From Chitinophaga polysaccharea (lineage in GTDB: Bacteria > Bacteroidota > Bacteroidia > Chitinophagales > Chitinophagaceae): a stretch of 64,000 nt of DNA. The translations under genes were made by a program, and so were the position numbers. Below the pieces are notes generated by a model. The model saw only the letters and a list, made by a program, of their open reading frames with translations. It was not told the DNA's origin and searched no databases. Where the stretch lies: positions 1,178,001 through 1,242,000 of the forward strand of contig NZ_VIWO01000001.1 in the NCBI RefSeq assembly GCF_007829335.1. Direction: 5' to 3'. Every line of letters starts with the position of its first letter. The first letter of the stretch is position 1. Shown piece after piece: positions 43,457 to 53,558 of the stretch.

Positions 43457-46400
43457 TTAGAATGACACATCCACCTTGATACCCATGTTCCGGAGAGATG
43501 GATTAGACAAGAACTCATAACCCTGTACGTTGGCAGCACCCTGACCGTTGATTTCAGGATCTGCAAACTGATTGGATTTTGGTACCCACAGGAAAAGGTT
43601 ATTTCCATAAAGTACTACATTGAGCCTGGAGAATGGTGTTCTCTTCAGCATAGACTGTGCAAAAGAATAAGTCAAAGATGCTTCACGCAGTTTCACGTAG
43701 CTGGCATCAATGAGGTTTTCCCCAGCAGGAACAATACGGGTCCAATACCTTTCAGGGTGGAACGTAATAGAGGTATTGTTAACCAACTTGCCGGTACCAT
43801 CATCATATACTGAATTCGGGAAAACATAATCTTTACGGCCGTTAGCAGCTGTTTCTATTGAATAACCACCAAAATCAATTACGCTCTTGGTGTTAGAATA
43901 GAATTGTCCACCTTGTTTGGTATCAAACAATACTTTCAGCGTAAAGCCTTTGTAAGAGATATTAGCACCCAGGGAGGCCATATAATCAGGCAGGTAAGTG
44001 CCATAGAAACGGGTAGCACTGTTGTGCGGCATCCCTGTTGCGGTATCTATAACTACTTTACCACTGGCTGGATCTATTTCAAGACCAGTACCATAGAATG
44101 TACCATATGGTTTGCCTATAGCGGCCACCTGTTGCATAGCAGTGGTACCATTACCGATTACAATCTGGTTAATGCCTTCGTTGATGCTTACTACATTGTT
44201 TTTAACTTTATTGTAAGTACCAAATACTTCTATTCTCAGGCCATAAGACGTATTTACAGGGGTAGCTCTCAAACCTATTTCAAGACCTTTGTTGGTCATT
44301 TCACCCACGTTCATAGCAATAGAGGTATAACCGGAGCTGTTTGGAATTGGAACGTCTACAATCTGGTTGGTGGACTTGGTGTTATAATAAGTCAGGTCCA
44401 GATTAATCATATTTTTGATAAACGATAATTCCGTTCCTACTTCAAAAGAAGAAGTGAACTCTGGTTTAAGGTTCGGGTTACCAATCCTATTACCGCGGGA
44501 AAAGGATGGGATAGTAGATCCATTAGAAGTCAATGGGAAAATAATGGATCCAAAGTCGCCATTGATACTGGTTTTAGCATAAGTGGTCTGCAAGAGGTAA
44601 GGGTTGGCATCCTGACCTACTTTTGCATAGCTCAGTCTTACTTTACCAAAGCTCAGTACATCACTGAACGCTTTGTCTTTGTATAGCTCAGAAAACACAA
44701 ACGCACCATTCACACTTGGATAGAAGTATGAGTTGTTATTAGTGGGCAGTGTAGATGAGATATCATTACGACCGGTGAAGCCGAGGAAGAGCATGTTTTT
44801 ATAGTCAAAGTCAGCTTCTCCATAAAAACCATACAGTCTTCTCTGTGTAAGGGTATTGGTAGAATTGATCGGTCCGTTGGAGTTATCCAGGTTATAGAAA
44901 CCGGGTACGATCAGCCCGCCAGTACCGTTAGTAGCAGAAAACAGATTATTGTTGGTAGTTATTCTAACGTTGTTACCACCCAGCACTTTCATGTTCAGGT
45001 CTTTGGCCAGTGTGGTGGTGTAAGTAACGATCAGGTCATGGTTGAACTGCAGATAATTGGTAATATCCTGGGAATATTTACCATTATCAGTCCAGTTGTT
45101 CTGTCCATAGAATGCTTGTTCAAAAGGCTTATAGAAATATTTGGCGCCTTTTTCATATCTACGGTCGGCATATACGTCTGCACCAATACGCTCAGTGATA
45201 TCCAGTCCTTTCACAGGTTTATAAGACAGGGAGAATGTACCGTTTATGCGGTCAACGGAGTTGTTGTTCTTGTAATTCTGTAGCAGGAAATACGGATTTT
45301 TCGTATAGGCGCCATAGTAGCCATAGTACTGAGTACCATCAGCACCAGTGAAAGTACCATTGAAAGGATTGCTAAGGTCCTTGAAATCAACGATAGGCAT
45401 GTCCCTTGGTTGCTGGAATATGGAGTTATACACAGAGTTCGTTTGTCCGCCCAGTGGCAGTTGGCTGGAAATGTTAGTATAGCCTACTGATACGGTGCTA
45501 GAGAATTTGTCGGAAAATTCAGATGATCCGCTAAATCTAATGTTGTACTTATTGTAGTTGGTAGTAGGGATAATGCCCTTGTTGTTTAATGCCCCTACTG
45601 ACAAGAAGTAAGTTGATTTTTCGTTACCACCGGAAATAGTCAGGTTATTATTGAATGTCTGGCCGTAGTCGAAGAAATTTTTTACGTTGTTAGGGATCGC
45701 CTTGTATTCTTTCAGCTGTTGTTTACCATTGATCACCTGACCGAAAGGTCTTACTTTACCATCAAATGGCAAGCCCCAGCTAAAGTTTTCTCTTCTGTCG
45801 TCCGCAATGGCATCCAAGTCACCCTGACCGAATTCATTTTGGAAGGTAGGCAGTTTCAGTACCTGGGACAGTTGATAACCAGTGCTGAAATTGATTTGCG
45901 CTGGAGAATTTTTCTTTCCTTTTTTTGTAGTGATCAGGATCGCACCGTTGGAAGCGATACTTCCATAAAGAGCAGCCGCAGCAGGTCCTTTCAGTACGGT
46001 AATGCTTTCAATATCGTTCGGGTTGATATCGTTACCCCTGTTACCGTAGTCCACCTGGTCGTTCAGAAAGTCGGAGTTACGGATGTTATCATTACTTACC
46101 GGGATACCATCGATAACGAATACTGGTTGGTTGTTACCATTGAACGAGGTTGGACCACGGAGTGTAATCCTGGAAGACGCGCCAGGAGCATACCCAGAGG
46201 TAATGTTCAGACCGGCTACTTTACCAGTTAAAGCGTTGATCGGGCTTACGTTATCGCCAATATCCTCTTTGTTGATAGTGGCCACGGCGTAACCGAGACT
46301 TCTCTTTTCCCTTTTCACACCCTGACCGGTTACAACGATTTCCGTTAAAGCGGTACGGGTAAATTGCAGGGATACATTGTATGTGGAAGCGCCGGTAACC

Positions 46401-46660
46401 GGTACTTCATGGGTGGTATAACCTACAAAGGTAAATACCAGCACTTGTCCTTGTGATGCTGTGATGGAGTAGTTTCCTTTTGCATCTGTCTGCGTACCAG
46501 TGTTGGAGTCTTTAATTCTAACACTCACGCCAGGCAGGGCAGAGCCATCCTCTTGTGCAGTTACTTTACCGGAGATCTTTTGCTGTGCAAAAGCAAATAC
46601 AGGCGCTAGCAGTATTAGCAATGCTGCCAAAGTTTTTCGCAAAACTTTTTTGATTTCCAT
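43457..46660 (-). CDS. SusC/RagA TonB-linked outer-membrane transporter
   Basis: From ATG 46660 (MEIKKVLRKTLAALLILLAP) about 1067 residues with a signal peptide ending FAFAQQ; a frame to 46711 adds upstream residues and is less likely. An N-terminal carboxypeptidase-like repeat (ISGKVTAQEDGSALPGVSVRIKDSNTGTQTDAKGNYSI) is followed by the plug (TEIVVTGQGVKREKRSLGYAV, ITLRGPTSFNGNNQPVFVIDGIPV) and a 22-strand barrel. No STN domain is present, so it is not of the FecA-type sigma/anti-sigma signalling kind. It imports the ligand captured by SusD using TonB energy. Confidence 0.95.
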   Translation of the reverse strand: MEIKKVLRKTLAALLILLAPVFAFAQQKISGKVTAQEDGSALPGVSVRIKDSNTGTQTDAKGNYSITASQGQVLVFTFVGYTTHEVPVTGASTYNVSLQFTRTALTEIVVTGQGVKREKRSLGYAVATINKEDIGDNVSPINALTGKVAGLNITSGYAPGASSRITLRGPTSFNGNNQPVFVIDGIPVSNDNIRNSDFLNDQVDYGNRGNDINPNDIESITVLKGPAAAALYGSIASNGAILITTKKGKKNSPAQINFSTGYQLSQVLKLPTFQNEFGQGDLDAIADDRRENFSWGLPFDGKVRPFGQVINGKQQLKEYKAIPNNVKNFFDYGQTFNNNLTISGGNEKSTYFLSVGALNNKGIIPTTNYNKYNIRFSGSSEFSDKFSSTVSVGYTNISSQLPLGGQTNSVYNSIFQQPRDMPIVDFKDLSNPFNGTFTGADGTQYYGYYGAYTKNPYFLLQNYKNNNSVDRINGTFSLSYKPVKGLDITERIGADVYADRRYEKGAKYFYKPFEQAFYGQNNWTDNGKYSQDITNYLQFNHDLIVTYTTTLAKDLNMKVLGGNNVRITTNNNLFSATNGTGGLIVPGFYNLDNSNGPINSTNTLTQRRLYGFYGEADFDYKNMLFLGFTGRNDISSTLPTNNNSYFYPSVNGAFVFSELYKDKAFSDVLSFGKVRLSYAKVGQDANPYLLQTTYAKTSINGDFGSIIFPLTSNGSTIPSFSRGNRIGNPNLKPEFTSSFEVGTELSFIKNMINLDLTYYNTKSTNQIVDVPIPNSSGYTSIAMNVGEMTNKGLEIGLRATPVNTSYGLRIEVFGTYNKVKNNVVSINEGINQIVIGNGTTAMQQVAAIGKPYGTFYGTGLEIDPASGKVVIDTATGMPHNSATRFYGTYLPDYMASLGANISYKGFTLKVLFDTKQGGQFYSNTKSVIDFGGYSIETAANGRKDYVFPNSVYDDGTGKLVNNTSITFHPERYWTRIVPAGENLIDASYVKLREASLTYSFAQSMLKRTPFSRLNVVLYGNNLFLWVPKSNQFADPEINGQGAANVQGYEFLSNPSLRNMGIKVDVSF

Positions 46661-47695
46661 GTCACAAGGGGTAAAAAAAATGAGACAGGTAGTTTTTTTC
46701 CTCATAAACAAGATTTGGGTTGTGGATTGTTAATTTATAAACAGTCTTTATGTACTTATTGGTAAATACAGCTAATGGATAGAGGGTGTTTAAGGATCAA
46801 ATACGTTGTAGCAAGGTATCAAATGTTGTCTCCTTCCATTTCCGACGCCAGGTTGAATTGGCGCCTGCTGATTTAGTTATTTTGGTCAATTACACTATTT
46901 ATTCACTAAAGCCGTTGTTGGTCGACAAGGTCATGAACAAATTTCCGGGTATGCTTCACTTCATTTGTGACAGGTTATCAGCGTCATTAAAGAAACGAGA
47001 ATATTCCAGGCGGTATGCCTTTCTTTAGTAGTCTTTTTTCCTTTTTTCACAAGCAACATTCTCTCTAAGCATGGGCAGGTACGGTCATTGGTTATTATAA
47101 GCTGAGGTCGTTCTTTTCCCCGTATGAAAACCGTATGCACCCAATGAACTCTTCTATCTCTTTTTTGCTGATCATTATAACAAGTCCTATATCTATAGCG
47201 TCTTAAGTTATCAGGGTGTCATTTTTAATTTTGTTGTATTAGTGTTTTAATTGAATTCCTGGGATCACCCCATTCATTAAGTTTTCCCGATAGTTACTTC
47301 ACGTTTGTCACGCTTTTTGGGTACCCCAACAATTTTTCCTCATAATGCAAAGGGTAACTTAATAATTAGTTAACGATAATGTTTTGTTAAAAGTACTAAT
47401 TTATTCTAATATAACGGCGCAAATTTCTATAAGAAAGATGTGCCATTACTGGTAGAAAAGTAATAAATTCCCATCTGCACTAGCTTCTGGCCGAATTTGT
47501 GATTTGTTCGTCCAGCCGGATTTCCGCTAATTCGCCTTACAAATTTAAAGAATTGTTAAAAATCTACTTTTCTAGTTAAACACTTCGGAAGTACCTGAGG
47601 TTTAATTGATACCGATTTTTTTTGTTGAAGGAAAAGAGATAGCAGAAGGTTGTTTTGTTAAAATTTATATAAATTTAATGTGTAATTATTTGATT
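46661..47695. other. ~1-kb intergenic region upstream of susC
   Basis: No supported gene. The stretch is very AT-rich (about 47200-47560 especially) and is long for a promoter region. No consensus TTG/TAnnTTTG pair was found at the susC start. It may hold regulator sites or a decayed sequence that could not be recognised. Confidence 0.45.
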
Positions 47696-47729
47696 ATAAA
47701 TAAAAATAGGATACCGGTGGGTATCCTAT
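47696..47729 (-). terminator. terminator of the SDR gene
   Basis: Perfect stem ATAGGATACC / GGTATCCTAT (47706-47715, 47720-47729) with a 4-base loop; on minus a T-rich tail follows. It lies 24 bases past the stop of the SDR gene. Confidence 0.85.
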
Positions 47730-47752
47730 TAGTGTTCAAAACTTTCACTTTA

Positions 47753-48538
47753 TTACTGCCGTTGTCCGCCAATGGCCAAGCCGCCATCTATCAATATACT
47801 TTCTCCTGTTACAAAAGAGGCGGCAGCGCTGCTCAGCCAAAGCACCAGTTCCGCTACCTCAGCAGGATTTGCAAACCGGCCAATGGGGGCATGCCTTTTC
47901 AAGGGCTCCTTTTGCAGCTCGGCATCTTCACCACTAAAAAAGCGATCAAACATCGGGGTTTGGATATAGCCCGGCTGAATATTATTTACCCGGATACCCG
48001 CTTCAGCTGTTTCTACCGCCAGGGCCCGGATCATGCCATCCAGCGCCGCTTTACTTGCCGAATACAGGCTTGAACCGGCAAATGCGCCCCGGGCCAGCCA
48101 GGAAGAAGTGTTGACGATCACCCCGCCGGTACCTTGTTTTTTGAATTGAGCTATTTCATATTTACAGCATAACCATACGCCTTTTACATTAATGTCGAAT
48201 ACTTCGCCAAATGCGGCATCGGGCATTTCATGAACCGGGGCGAAAAAACCTTCGATACCGGCATTATTAAAGGCGATGTCTAATTGGCCATAGATACGTA
48301 CTGTTTCGTTGATCAGACGTTGCACCTCCACGCTATTGGAAACATCGGTTTGTATAAAAGTAATATTGGGGCTTATTTCCCGAAGCGAGGTAACGGCCAG
48401 TGCTCCCTGCTCCTGCCTGCGTCCGGCAATGACTACGCTGGCGCCGTTTTCGAGATACAATTTGGCTGCTGCCAGACCTATTCCTGTTGTGCCGCCGGTA
48501 ACCAGCGCAACTTTTCCTTTTAGATTTTCCTGTGCCAT
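47753..48538 (-). CDS. short-chain dehydrogenase/reductase
   Basis: A 261-residue SDR (ATG at 48538; longer frame to 48562 rejected). Cofactor motif TGGTTGIG, NNAG motif in AFNNAGIEGFFAP, and catalytic Ser/Tyr/Lys in IVNTSSWLARGAFAGSSLYSASKAALDGM. It oxidises or reduces an alcohol with NAD(P). Substrate unknown. An AraC-type regulator on the same strand begins 112 bases upstream and probably controls it. Confidence 0.93.
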   Translation of the reverse strand: MAQENLKGKVALVTGGTTGIGLAAAKLYLENGASVVIAGRRQEQGALAVTSLREISPNITFIQTDVSNSVEVQRLINETVRIYGQLDIAFNNAGIEGFFAPVHEMPDAAFGEVFDINVKGVWLCCKYEIAQFKKQGTGGVIVNTSSWLARGAFAGSSLYSASKAALDGMIRALAVETAEAGIRVNNIQPGYIQTPMFDRFFSGEDAELQKEPLKRHAPIGRFANPAEVAELVLWLSSAAASFVTGESILIDGGLAIGGQRQ

Positions 48539-48650
48539 AATTTTAGTAATTGATGATGACACAAAGATCCATCGCGTAAGCAGGAAAAAATTATGCTATT
48601 CAAACGAATTGTTATGAATTGGCATCAGGAGATTTCGGGATATGTACACT

Positions 48651-49580
48651 TTAAACGGCTTCCGGCATTTGCAGGTGATTGCTGAAACCTATCTCCTTCC
48701 TGAATTGTAAAGGAGTAACACCGCTTTGTTTTTTGAAGAAGATAATGAAATTGGATGCGTGTTCAAATCCAAGGGAGTAACCTATTTCTCCTATGTCCCA
48801 GCTGCTATGTCGTAGTAAAGCCTTCGCTTCTTTCATCATGCGTTCTGCAATCCATTCGGTGGTGGTTTTTCCGATTGTTTCTTTCAGGGCGCGGTTCAGG
48901 TGATTGGTATGCACATTCAATTGAGCGGCGAACTCATTGGCATTTTTAAGCTTTAGTATCTGATGAGGAGAATCTATGGGGAACTGCCGTTCTAACAATT
49001 CCAGGAATAAGCTGCTGATACGTTCAGCTGCATTCGCTGGCTGGTAAAAGGTATCGGGTGGCTGAATTTTCATCGCTTCATGCATGAGGATCTGCACATA
49101 GCTTCTTAACAAATCATACTTGTTGGTGTAGTCTGACTGGATTTCGCGGAGCATGTTTTCAAAGATGCTACTTATCAGTCTGGCACTTTCATCCGTCAGT
49201 AAAAAGATATGATGACCGCCTACTTTAAATAGTGGCGATTGGGAAAGACTATCGTTTTTAAGATTGGAATTGACAAAATCTTCCGTAAAAAGGCAAAAAT
49301 AACCCGTTTGGTTGTCTGTTGTTGGCTCCCAGGAATAGGGAATAAGCGGGTTCATAAAAGAAAGGGTGTTTCCCTTTACATGGATAGATTTGTCTGCCAA
49401 TGAAATAATGCCTTCGCCTTCCAGTACCAGTGATATTTTATAGAAATCCCTCCGATTGGTGGGTAGAGAAGTCGCATCACAGGCAAATTCTTCCCGGCGA
49501 TAAATATTGAATTGTCCGGCCTGGGAATATTGTTGTCCATGCCGGGAATAAAATTCAGCAATGCTTTCTTTCCTGTTCAT
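48651..49580 (-). CDS. AraC-family regulator
   Basis: A 309-residue protein with an N-terminal cupin-like sensor (FYKISLVLEGEGIISLADKSIHV, FMNPLIPYSWEP) and a C-terminal AraC DNA-binding domain (FAAQLNVHTNHLNRALKETIGKTTTEWIAERMMKEAKALL; IGEIGYSLGFEHASNFIIFFKKQSGVTPLQFR). It is positioned just upstream of the SDR gene, on the same strand, fitting a local activator. Confidence 0.92.
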   Translation of the reverse strand: MNRKESIAEFYSRHGQQYSQAGQFNIYRREEFACDATSLPTNRRDFYKISLVLEGEGIISLADKSIHVKGNTLSFMNPLIPYSWEPTTDNQTGYFCLFTEDFVNSNLKNDSLSQSPLFKVGGHHIFLLTDESARLISSIFENMLREIQSDYTNKYDLLRSYVQILMHEAMKIQPPDTFYQPANAAERISSLFLELLERQFPIDSPHQILKLKNANEFAAQLNVHTNHLNRALKETIGKTTTEWIAERMMKEAKALLRHSSWDIGEIGYSLGFEHASNFIIFFKKQSGVTPLQFRKEIGFSNHLQMPEAV

Positions 49581-49640
49581 AAAAACAAAGTTATGTAATT
49601 CAAATAAAGAATTGCAGTAAGATCAGATGGGAATGGGAAC

Positions 49641-49670
49641 AAAAAAAGGGTCCTCATCAGAGGACCCTTT
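49641..49670 (-). terminator. terminator of tRNA-Ser
   Basis: Stem AAGGGTCCTC / GAGGACCCTT with a 4-base loop; on minus a T-run follows (complement of 49641-49647). It lies immediately after the tRNA 3' end. Confidence 0.9.
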
Positions 49671-49672
49671 AG

Positions 49673-49759
49673 CGGAGAAGAAGGGATTCGAACCCTTGAT
49701 AGGCTTTCACCTATACACACTTTCCAGGCGTGCCAGTTCAACCACTCCTGCACTTCTCC
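49673..49759 (-). tRNA. tRNA-Ser (anticodon GGA)
   Basis: On minus, the acceptor arms GGAGAAG and CTTCTCC pair, with discriminator G at 49673; the D-arm, anticodon loop CTGGAAA (anticodon GGA), a long variable arm (GTGTATAGGTGAAAGCCTAT) and T-loop GGGTTCGAATCCC are all readable. The long variable arm is diagnostic of serine. CCA is not encoded. 87 bases. Confidence 0.96.
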
Positions 49760-49847
49760 GTGATTATCTTTCTGAATAAATGGAAGGGTTGATTTTCCAA
49801 TTCAGGGTTGCAAAGATAATCCTTTAGTTTATATTTCAAAGAAAATT

Positions 49848-50540
49848 TTAATTTTTGTCATATAGCTTCCAGATACCAGCTCCCAGCAGTCCGCCAACGA
49901 TAGGGCCTACTATAAATACCCAGAGATTGGATAATGCGGGACCTCCTACAAAAATAGCGGGACCGATACTACGCGCAGGGTTTACAGATACGCCTGTTAC
50001 CGGGATACCCACAATGTGAATCAAGGTCAAACACAAGCCAATAGCCAGTCCTGCAAACTTACCGGTTTGACTGTTTTTACTGGTGCTGCCATGTACCACT
50101 ACCAGGAAAATTGTGGTGAGAACAATTTCGGCTACCAAACCACTCATCAGCGAGTAATGATCGGGCGATCCCTGATCCACGCCATTGGCGCCCAGTCCAT
50201 TGGCCGCCAGCGAATAGTCGGCTTTTCCCTGGGCAATAAAATACAACACAGCAGAAGCTACGATCGCCCCTATAACCTGGGACACAATGTAAGCACCTGC
50301 ATCTTTACCGGAGATCTTACCGGTAGATGCCAGCGAAATCGTAATCGCCGGGTTCAAATGGCAACCGGAAATATGCCCAATGGCATATGCCATGACGACT
50401 ACCGACAAACCAAACGCAAATGCAATACCCAGAAAACCTACGTGGGCGCCAGCCAGCACCGCACTACCGCAACCCATAAATACCAGCACGAAGGTGCCGA
50501 AGAATTCAGCGATACATTTCTGTGATAAGGAAACTGTCAT
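49848..50540 (-). CDS. aqpZ: aquaporin Z-like water channel
   Basis: A 230-residue MIP-family channel (ATG at 50540; the longer frame is rejected because the family N-terminus is MTVSLSQKCIAEFFGTFVL). Six helices and both NPA boxes are seen: GHISGCHLNPAITISLAS and VTGVSVNPARSIGPAIF. The Arg after the second NPA and the His in SGCHLNP favour aquaporin Z over glycerol facilitators. Inner membrane water channel. Confidence 0.95.
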   Translation of the reverse strand: MTVSLSQKCIAEFFGTFVLVFMGCGSAVLAGAHVGFLGIAFAFGLSVVVMAYAIGHISGCHLNPAITISLASTGKISGKDAGAYIVSQVIGAIVASAVLYFIAQGKADYSLAANGLGANGVDQGSPDHYSLMSGLVAEIVLTTIFLVVVHGSTSKNSQTGKFAGLAIGLCLTLIHIVGIPVTGVSVNPARSIGPAIFVGGPALSNLWVFIVGPIVGGLLGAGIWKLYDKN

Positions 50541-50617
50541 AGATGAAATTTTGTGGTGAATAGAAATCGGGGAAATGTGAAATTGGTGATAGCTAAATTT
50601 ACCGCAAATATTCAAGA

Positions 50618-50651
50618 CAAAAAAACGGGAAGCAAAAAAATGCTTCCCGTT
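50618..50651 (-). terminator. terminator of the asparaginase gene
   Basis: Stem AACGGGAAGCA / TGCTTCCCGTT with a 6-base A loop; on minus a T-run follows (complement of 50618-50625). It lies 20 bases past the stop at 50672. Confidence 0.88.
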
Positions 50652-50671
50652 GATCACTGCTTATCAATATT

Positions 50672-51709
50672 TTAATACACTTCAATCGGTGTTAACTCGC
50701 CGCGAAGAGAAGTTTCTATCATCGTTTTTGTTGCTTCCGGCGGTAGTCCCTGACCCAATACAAACATCAGTTTGGTGACTGCCGCTTCAAAAGTCATATC
50801 ATGCCCGCTCACTACGCCTATTTCCATCAGGTGCTGGCTCGTTTCATATTTGCCCAACTCCACGGAACCACCGTCGCATTGCGTGATATCTACTACAATG
50901 GCGCCGTTGTCAATGACCTTTTTAATACTTTCAATGAACCAAGACTGGGTGTTGGTATTGCCGCTACCAAAGGTTTCCATGATCACTCCTTTCAGGCCGG
51001 GAACACTTAAAGTGGCTTCTACTGCTTTCCTGGTAATACCGGGAAACAGTTTCAGTACCGTAATATTTGTTTCCAGCTCTTTATGTACTTTCAGCGGTTG
51101 TACGGGTGGCGGTAAAATAAACTGGTGCTTAAACTTAATGTCAATGCCTGCTTCGGCCAGTTGCGGGTAGTTCATCGTATAAAACGCTTCGAACTTTTCC
51201 GCATTATATTTCTTGGAACGATTACCCCTGAATAAAGAGAAGTCGAAGTAGATACAAACTTCCGGTACCATGGATACCGTAGTGCCATTATGCCTGCTGC
51301 AGGCTATTTCCATGGCCGTGATAATATTTTCCTTGGCATCGGTACGTATCTTTCCGATAGGCAGCTGTGATCCTGTTAGGATAACAGGCTTCGACAGGTT
51401 TTCCAGCATAAAGCTCAGGGCAGATGCGGTAAAGGCCATCGTATCGGAACCATGCAGAATAACAAAGCCGTCGTAACGATCGTATCGGTCTTCAATAATG
51501 CTGGCCAGTTCTACCCATATCTCCGGCTGCATATCTGATGAATCTATAGGCGGATTAAATGCGTACACATAAAAGTCAATGCCCATCCGGTAAAGCTCCG
51601 GTAAATTATTCCTTATTTCGTTGAAGCCGATCGGGCGCAGTGCTTTGGTTTTATCATCGTAGATCATACCCACTGTACCGCCCGTGTAAATAATCAATAT
51701 TTTGCTCAT
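50672..51709 (-). CDS. ansA: type I L-asparaginase
   Basis: A 345-residue asparaginase. The first nucleophile region is MSKILIIYTGGTVGMIYDD (Thr in YTGGT) and the second is DGFVILHGSDTMAFTASALSFML. The rest (PVILTGSQLPIGKIRTDAKENIITAMEIA; GVIMETFGSGNTNTQSWFIESIKK) matches cytoplasmic type I enzymes without signal peptide. It hydrolyses Asn to Asp and ammonia. Upstream ATGs at 51724 and 51733 are in frame; 51709 is preferred. It follows tatD on the same strand and is probably cotranscribed. Confidence 0.92.
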   Translation of the reverse strand: MSKILIIYTGGTVGMIYDDKTKALRPIGFNEIRNNLPELYRMGIDFYVYAFNPPIDSSDMQPEIWVELASIIEDRYDRYDGFVILHGSDTMAFTASALSFMLENLSKPVILTGSQLPIGKIRTDAKENIITAMEIACSRHNGTTVSMVPEVCIYFDFSLFRGNRSKKYNAEKFEAFYTMNYPQLAEAGIDIKFKHQFILPPPVQPLKVHKELETNITVLKLFPGITRKAVEATLSVPGLKGVIMETFGSGNTNTQSWFIESIKKVIDNGAIVVDITQCDGGSVELGKYETSQHLMEIGVVSGHDMTFEAAVTKLMFVLGQGLPPEATKTMIETSLRGELTPIEVY

Positions 51710-51750
51710 TGTGCTAGTAGCCATTGCCTGCAAAGGTATTCACTAAATAG

Positions 51751-52521
51751 TTAGAGCATTTTGAATAATTTCCGGGCATTGCTGCTTGTTATGGCTGCTA
51801 CATCGGCTATTTTTAGATTTTTTATATCTGCCACCTTTTCGCCAGCCAGCGGGAGATAGGCACTTTCATTACGTTTGCCCCGGTAAGGAACCGGCGCCAG
51901 GTAAGGAGCATCTGTTTCCAGTACAATATGCGCCAGGTCTATTTCCTCTAGTAATTTATCCAGGCCTGATTTTTTGAAGGTAACTACGCCACCAATGCCC
52001 AGATAAAAGCCTAGGTCAATGATTTCCCTGGCTTCTTCCAGGGTGCCGGAAAAGCAATGAAATACGCCGCTCAGGCGTCCATCCTGTAAGCCTTTTACTT
52101 CGTTGATACATTCCCGTGTGGCCTCGCGGCTGTGAATAGATACTGGGAGGCCGTATTCCCGGGCCAGGATCAGCTGCTCCTGGAAAGCGTAGTACTGCTG
52201 CGTTAGCAGCGACTTATCCCAATAAAAGTCCAGCCCTATTTCCCCGATGGCTTTAAAAGGACGCTGTTGCAGCCAGGCTCTTACCAGGTCCAGTTGCTCA
52301 TCTACCGTTTCTTTTACATAGCAGGGGTGAATCCCCATCATGGCATATATATGGTCGGGGTACCGGGCTTCCAGGTCCAGCATGCCGGTAATAGAGCTTT
52401 CATCTATGTTGGGTAAAAAAAGTTTGTCGACTCCCGCTGCTATGGCCCGCGCCACCATGGCTTCCCGGTCTGCTTCAAATTCTTCCGAATACAGGTGTGT
52501 GTGGGTATCTATCCAAAGCAT
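51751..52521 (-). CDS. tatD: TatD-family metal-dependent hydrolase
   Basis: A 256-residue TIM-barrel. The N-terminal metal motif is WIDTHTHLYSEEF; IGEIGLDFYWDKS, LPVSIHSREATRECI, GVFHCFSGTLEEAREI and LETDAPYLAPVPYRG carry the remaining His/Asp/Glu ligands. TatD proteins are 3'-5' DNA exonucleases or related hydrolases. Followed directly by ansA. Confidence 0.95.
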   Translation of the reverse strand: MLWIDTHTHLYSEEFEADREAMVARAIAAGVDKLFLPNIDESSITGMLDLEARYPDHIYAMMGIHPCYVKETVDEQLDLVRAWLQQRPFKAIGEIGLDFYWDKSLLTQQYYAFQEQLILAREYGLPVSIHSREATRECINEVKGLQDGRLSGVFHCFSGTLEEAREIIDLGFYLGIGGVVTFKKSGLDKLLEEIDLAHIVLETDAPYLAPVPYRGKRNESAYLPLAGEKVADIKNLKIADVAAITSSNARKLFKML

Positions 52522-52624
52522 AATAATAATTTTATCGAATTTGTAATTTCTTTAATATTTAAGCAATATCTTTATACTACAAAGGTAAATACCGGAAAAG
52601 CTATTTGCTAATAAAACCTAAACT

Positions 52625-53539
52625 ATGAAAAGCTATTTCAGTACAAATCGTGTGCTGGCGTGGACCATCACCGGAGTGGCAGTAGCCACCGTTTTCTTCG
52701 CCTGCAAAAAACAGGTCACTACCGATACGGCTCCCAATAATCAAACGGATAACAACACCCTGACGGTGACGCAACACGAAACGGTGGCAGCATCCATGTA
52801 CGCCGATCTATTTGATGAAACAGCCAAAGCTGCGGTGTTACAGGGGTTAGATAAAGCAGGGGCCCGTCAGGCTACCCCGGGCAGTACTGCAAATGCCGAT
52901 GCACCTGGTTGTCCTTCGCTGGAACTGTTGAATGGCACCGGCAACACCTGGCCTAAAAAGGTGATCGTTGACTATGGCACTTCCTGCCTCGACCGGTTTG
53001 GTGTATTCCGCAGCGGTAAGATCAACATCATCTTCAACGGCCCTTTATTTAATGCCGGCGCCACTACTGTAATAGAAACAGATAGTACTTATAAACGCAA
53101 TGGTATTTCCATCAGCGGCCGCCTGGCCATCAGTGGCGTTACCTACGATAATGTGAAGGGAATCCAGTATACCACCGATCTCACCAGGGGGAAAATTGGT
53201 TTGTCGGACAGCGTGATCATTGATTATATCAGCCATAAAACTGTTAAGCAGATAGCAGGTGTAGACCCGGTAGGCGCCCTGTTAAATCCTTCCGACGACG
53301 TATACAGCATTGAAGGTAATGCCAGCATTACTTATGAAAAAGGGCCACTGGTGGGCGTGCCGGCTACCTTTACCACTGTAGAGGCACTCATTAAAAGATG
53401 GGATTGCCAGTATATCAGCAAGGGTAAATTGCAGATAGTGTTCAATAAAATTACCGGCATATTGGATTATGGAGATGGAAAATGCGATAATGATGCTACC
53501 ATTACGGTAGGTGATAAAACCAAAGCGATTAAATTATAA
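52625..53539 (+). CDS. hypothetical lipoprotein
   Basis: A 304-residue protein with an N-terminal membrane segment (LAWTITGVAVATVFFACKK) and a lipobox-like FFAC giving Cys27. The rest is beta-rich: NTWPKKVIVDYGTSCLDRFG, ISISGRLAISGVTYDNVKG, IEGNASITYEKGP, LQIVFNKITGILDYGDGKCDND. No family is recognised, but similar lipoproteins are common in Chitinophaga-type genomes. It is a single gene, divergent from tatD. Three Cys besides the lipobox could form disulfides. Confidence 0.8.
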   Translation: MKSYFSTNRVLAWTITGVAVATVFFACKKQVTTDTAPNNQTDNNTLTVTQHETVAASMYADLFDETAKAAVLQGLDKAGARQATPGSTANADAPGCPSLELLNGTGNTWPKKVIVDYGTSCLDRFGVFRSGKINIIFNGPLFNAGATTVIETDSTYKRNGISISGRLAISGVTYDNVKGIQYTTDLTRGKIGLSDSVIIDYISHKTVKQIAGVDPVGALLNPSDDVYSIEGNASITYEKGPLVGVPATFTTVEALIKRWDCQYISKGKLQIVFNKITGILDYGDGKCDNDATITVGDKTKAIKL

Positions 53540-53558
53540 GGGGAAGAGCAGAACGTAT

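Noticed and set aside
46786..47028. 80-codon plus-strand ORF upstream of susC
   Set aside because: No family likeness, AT-rich intergenic DNA and no supported start context.
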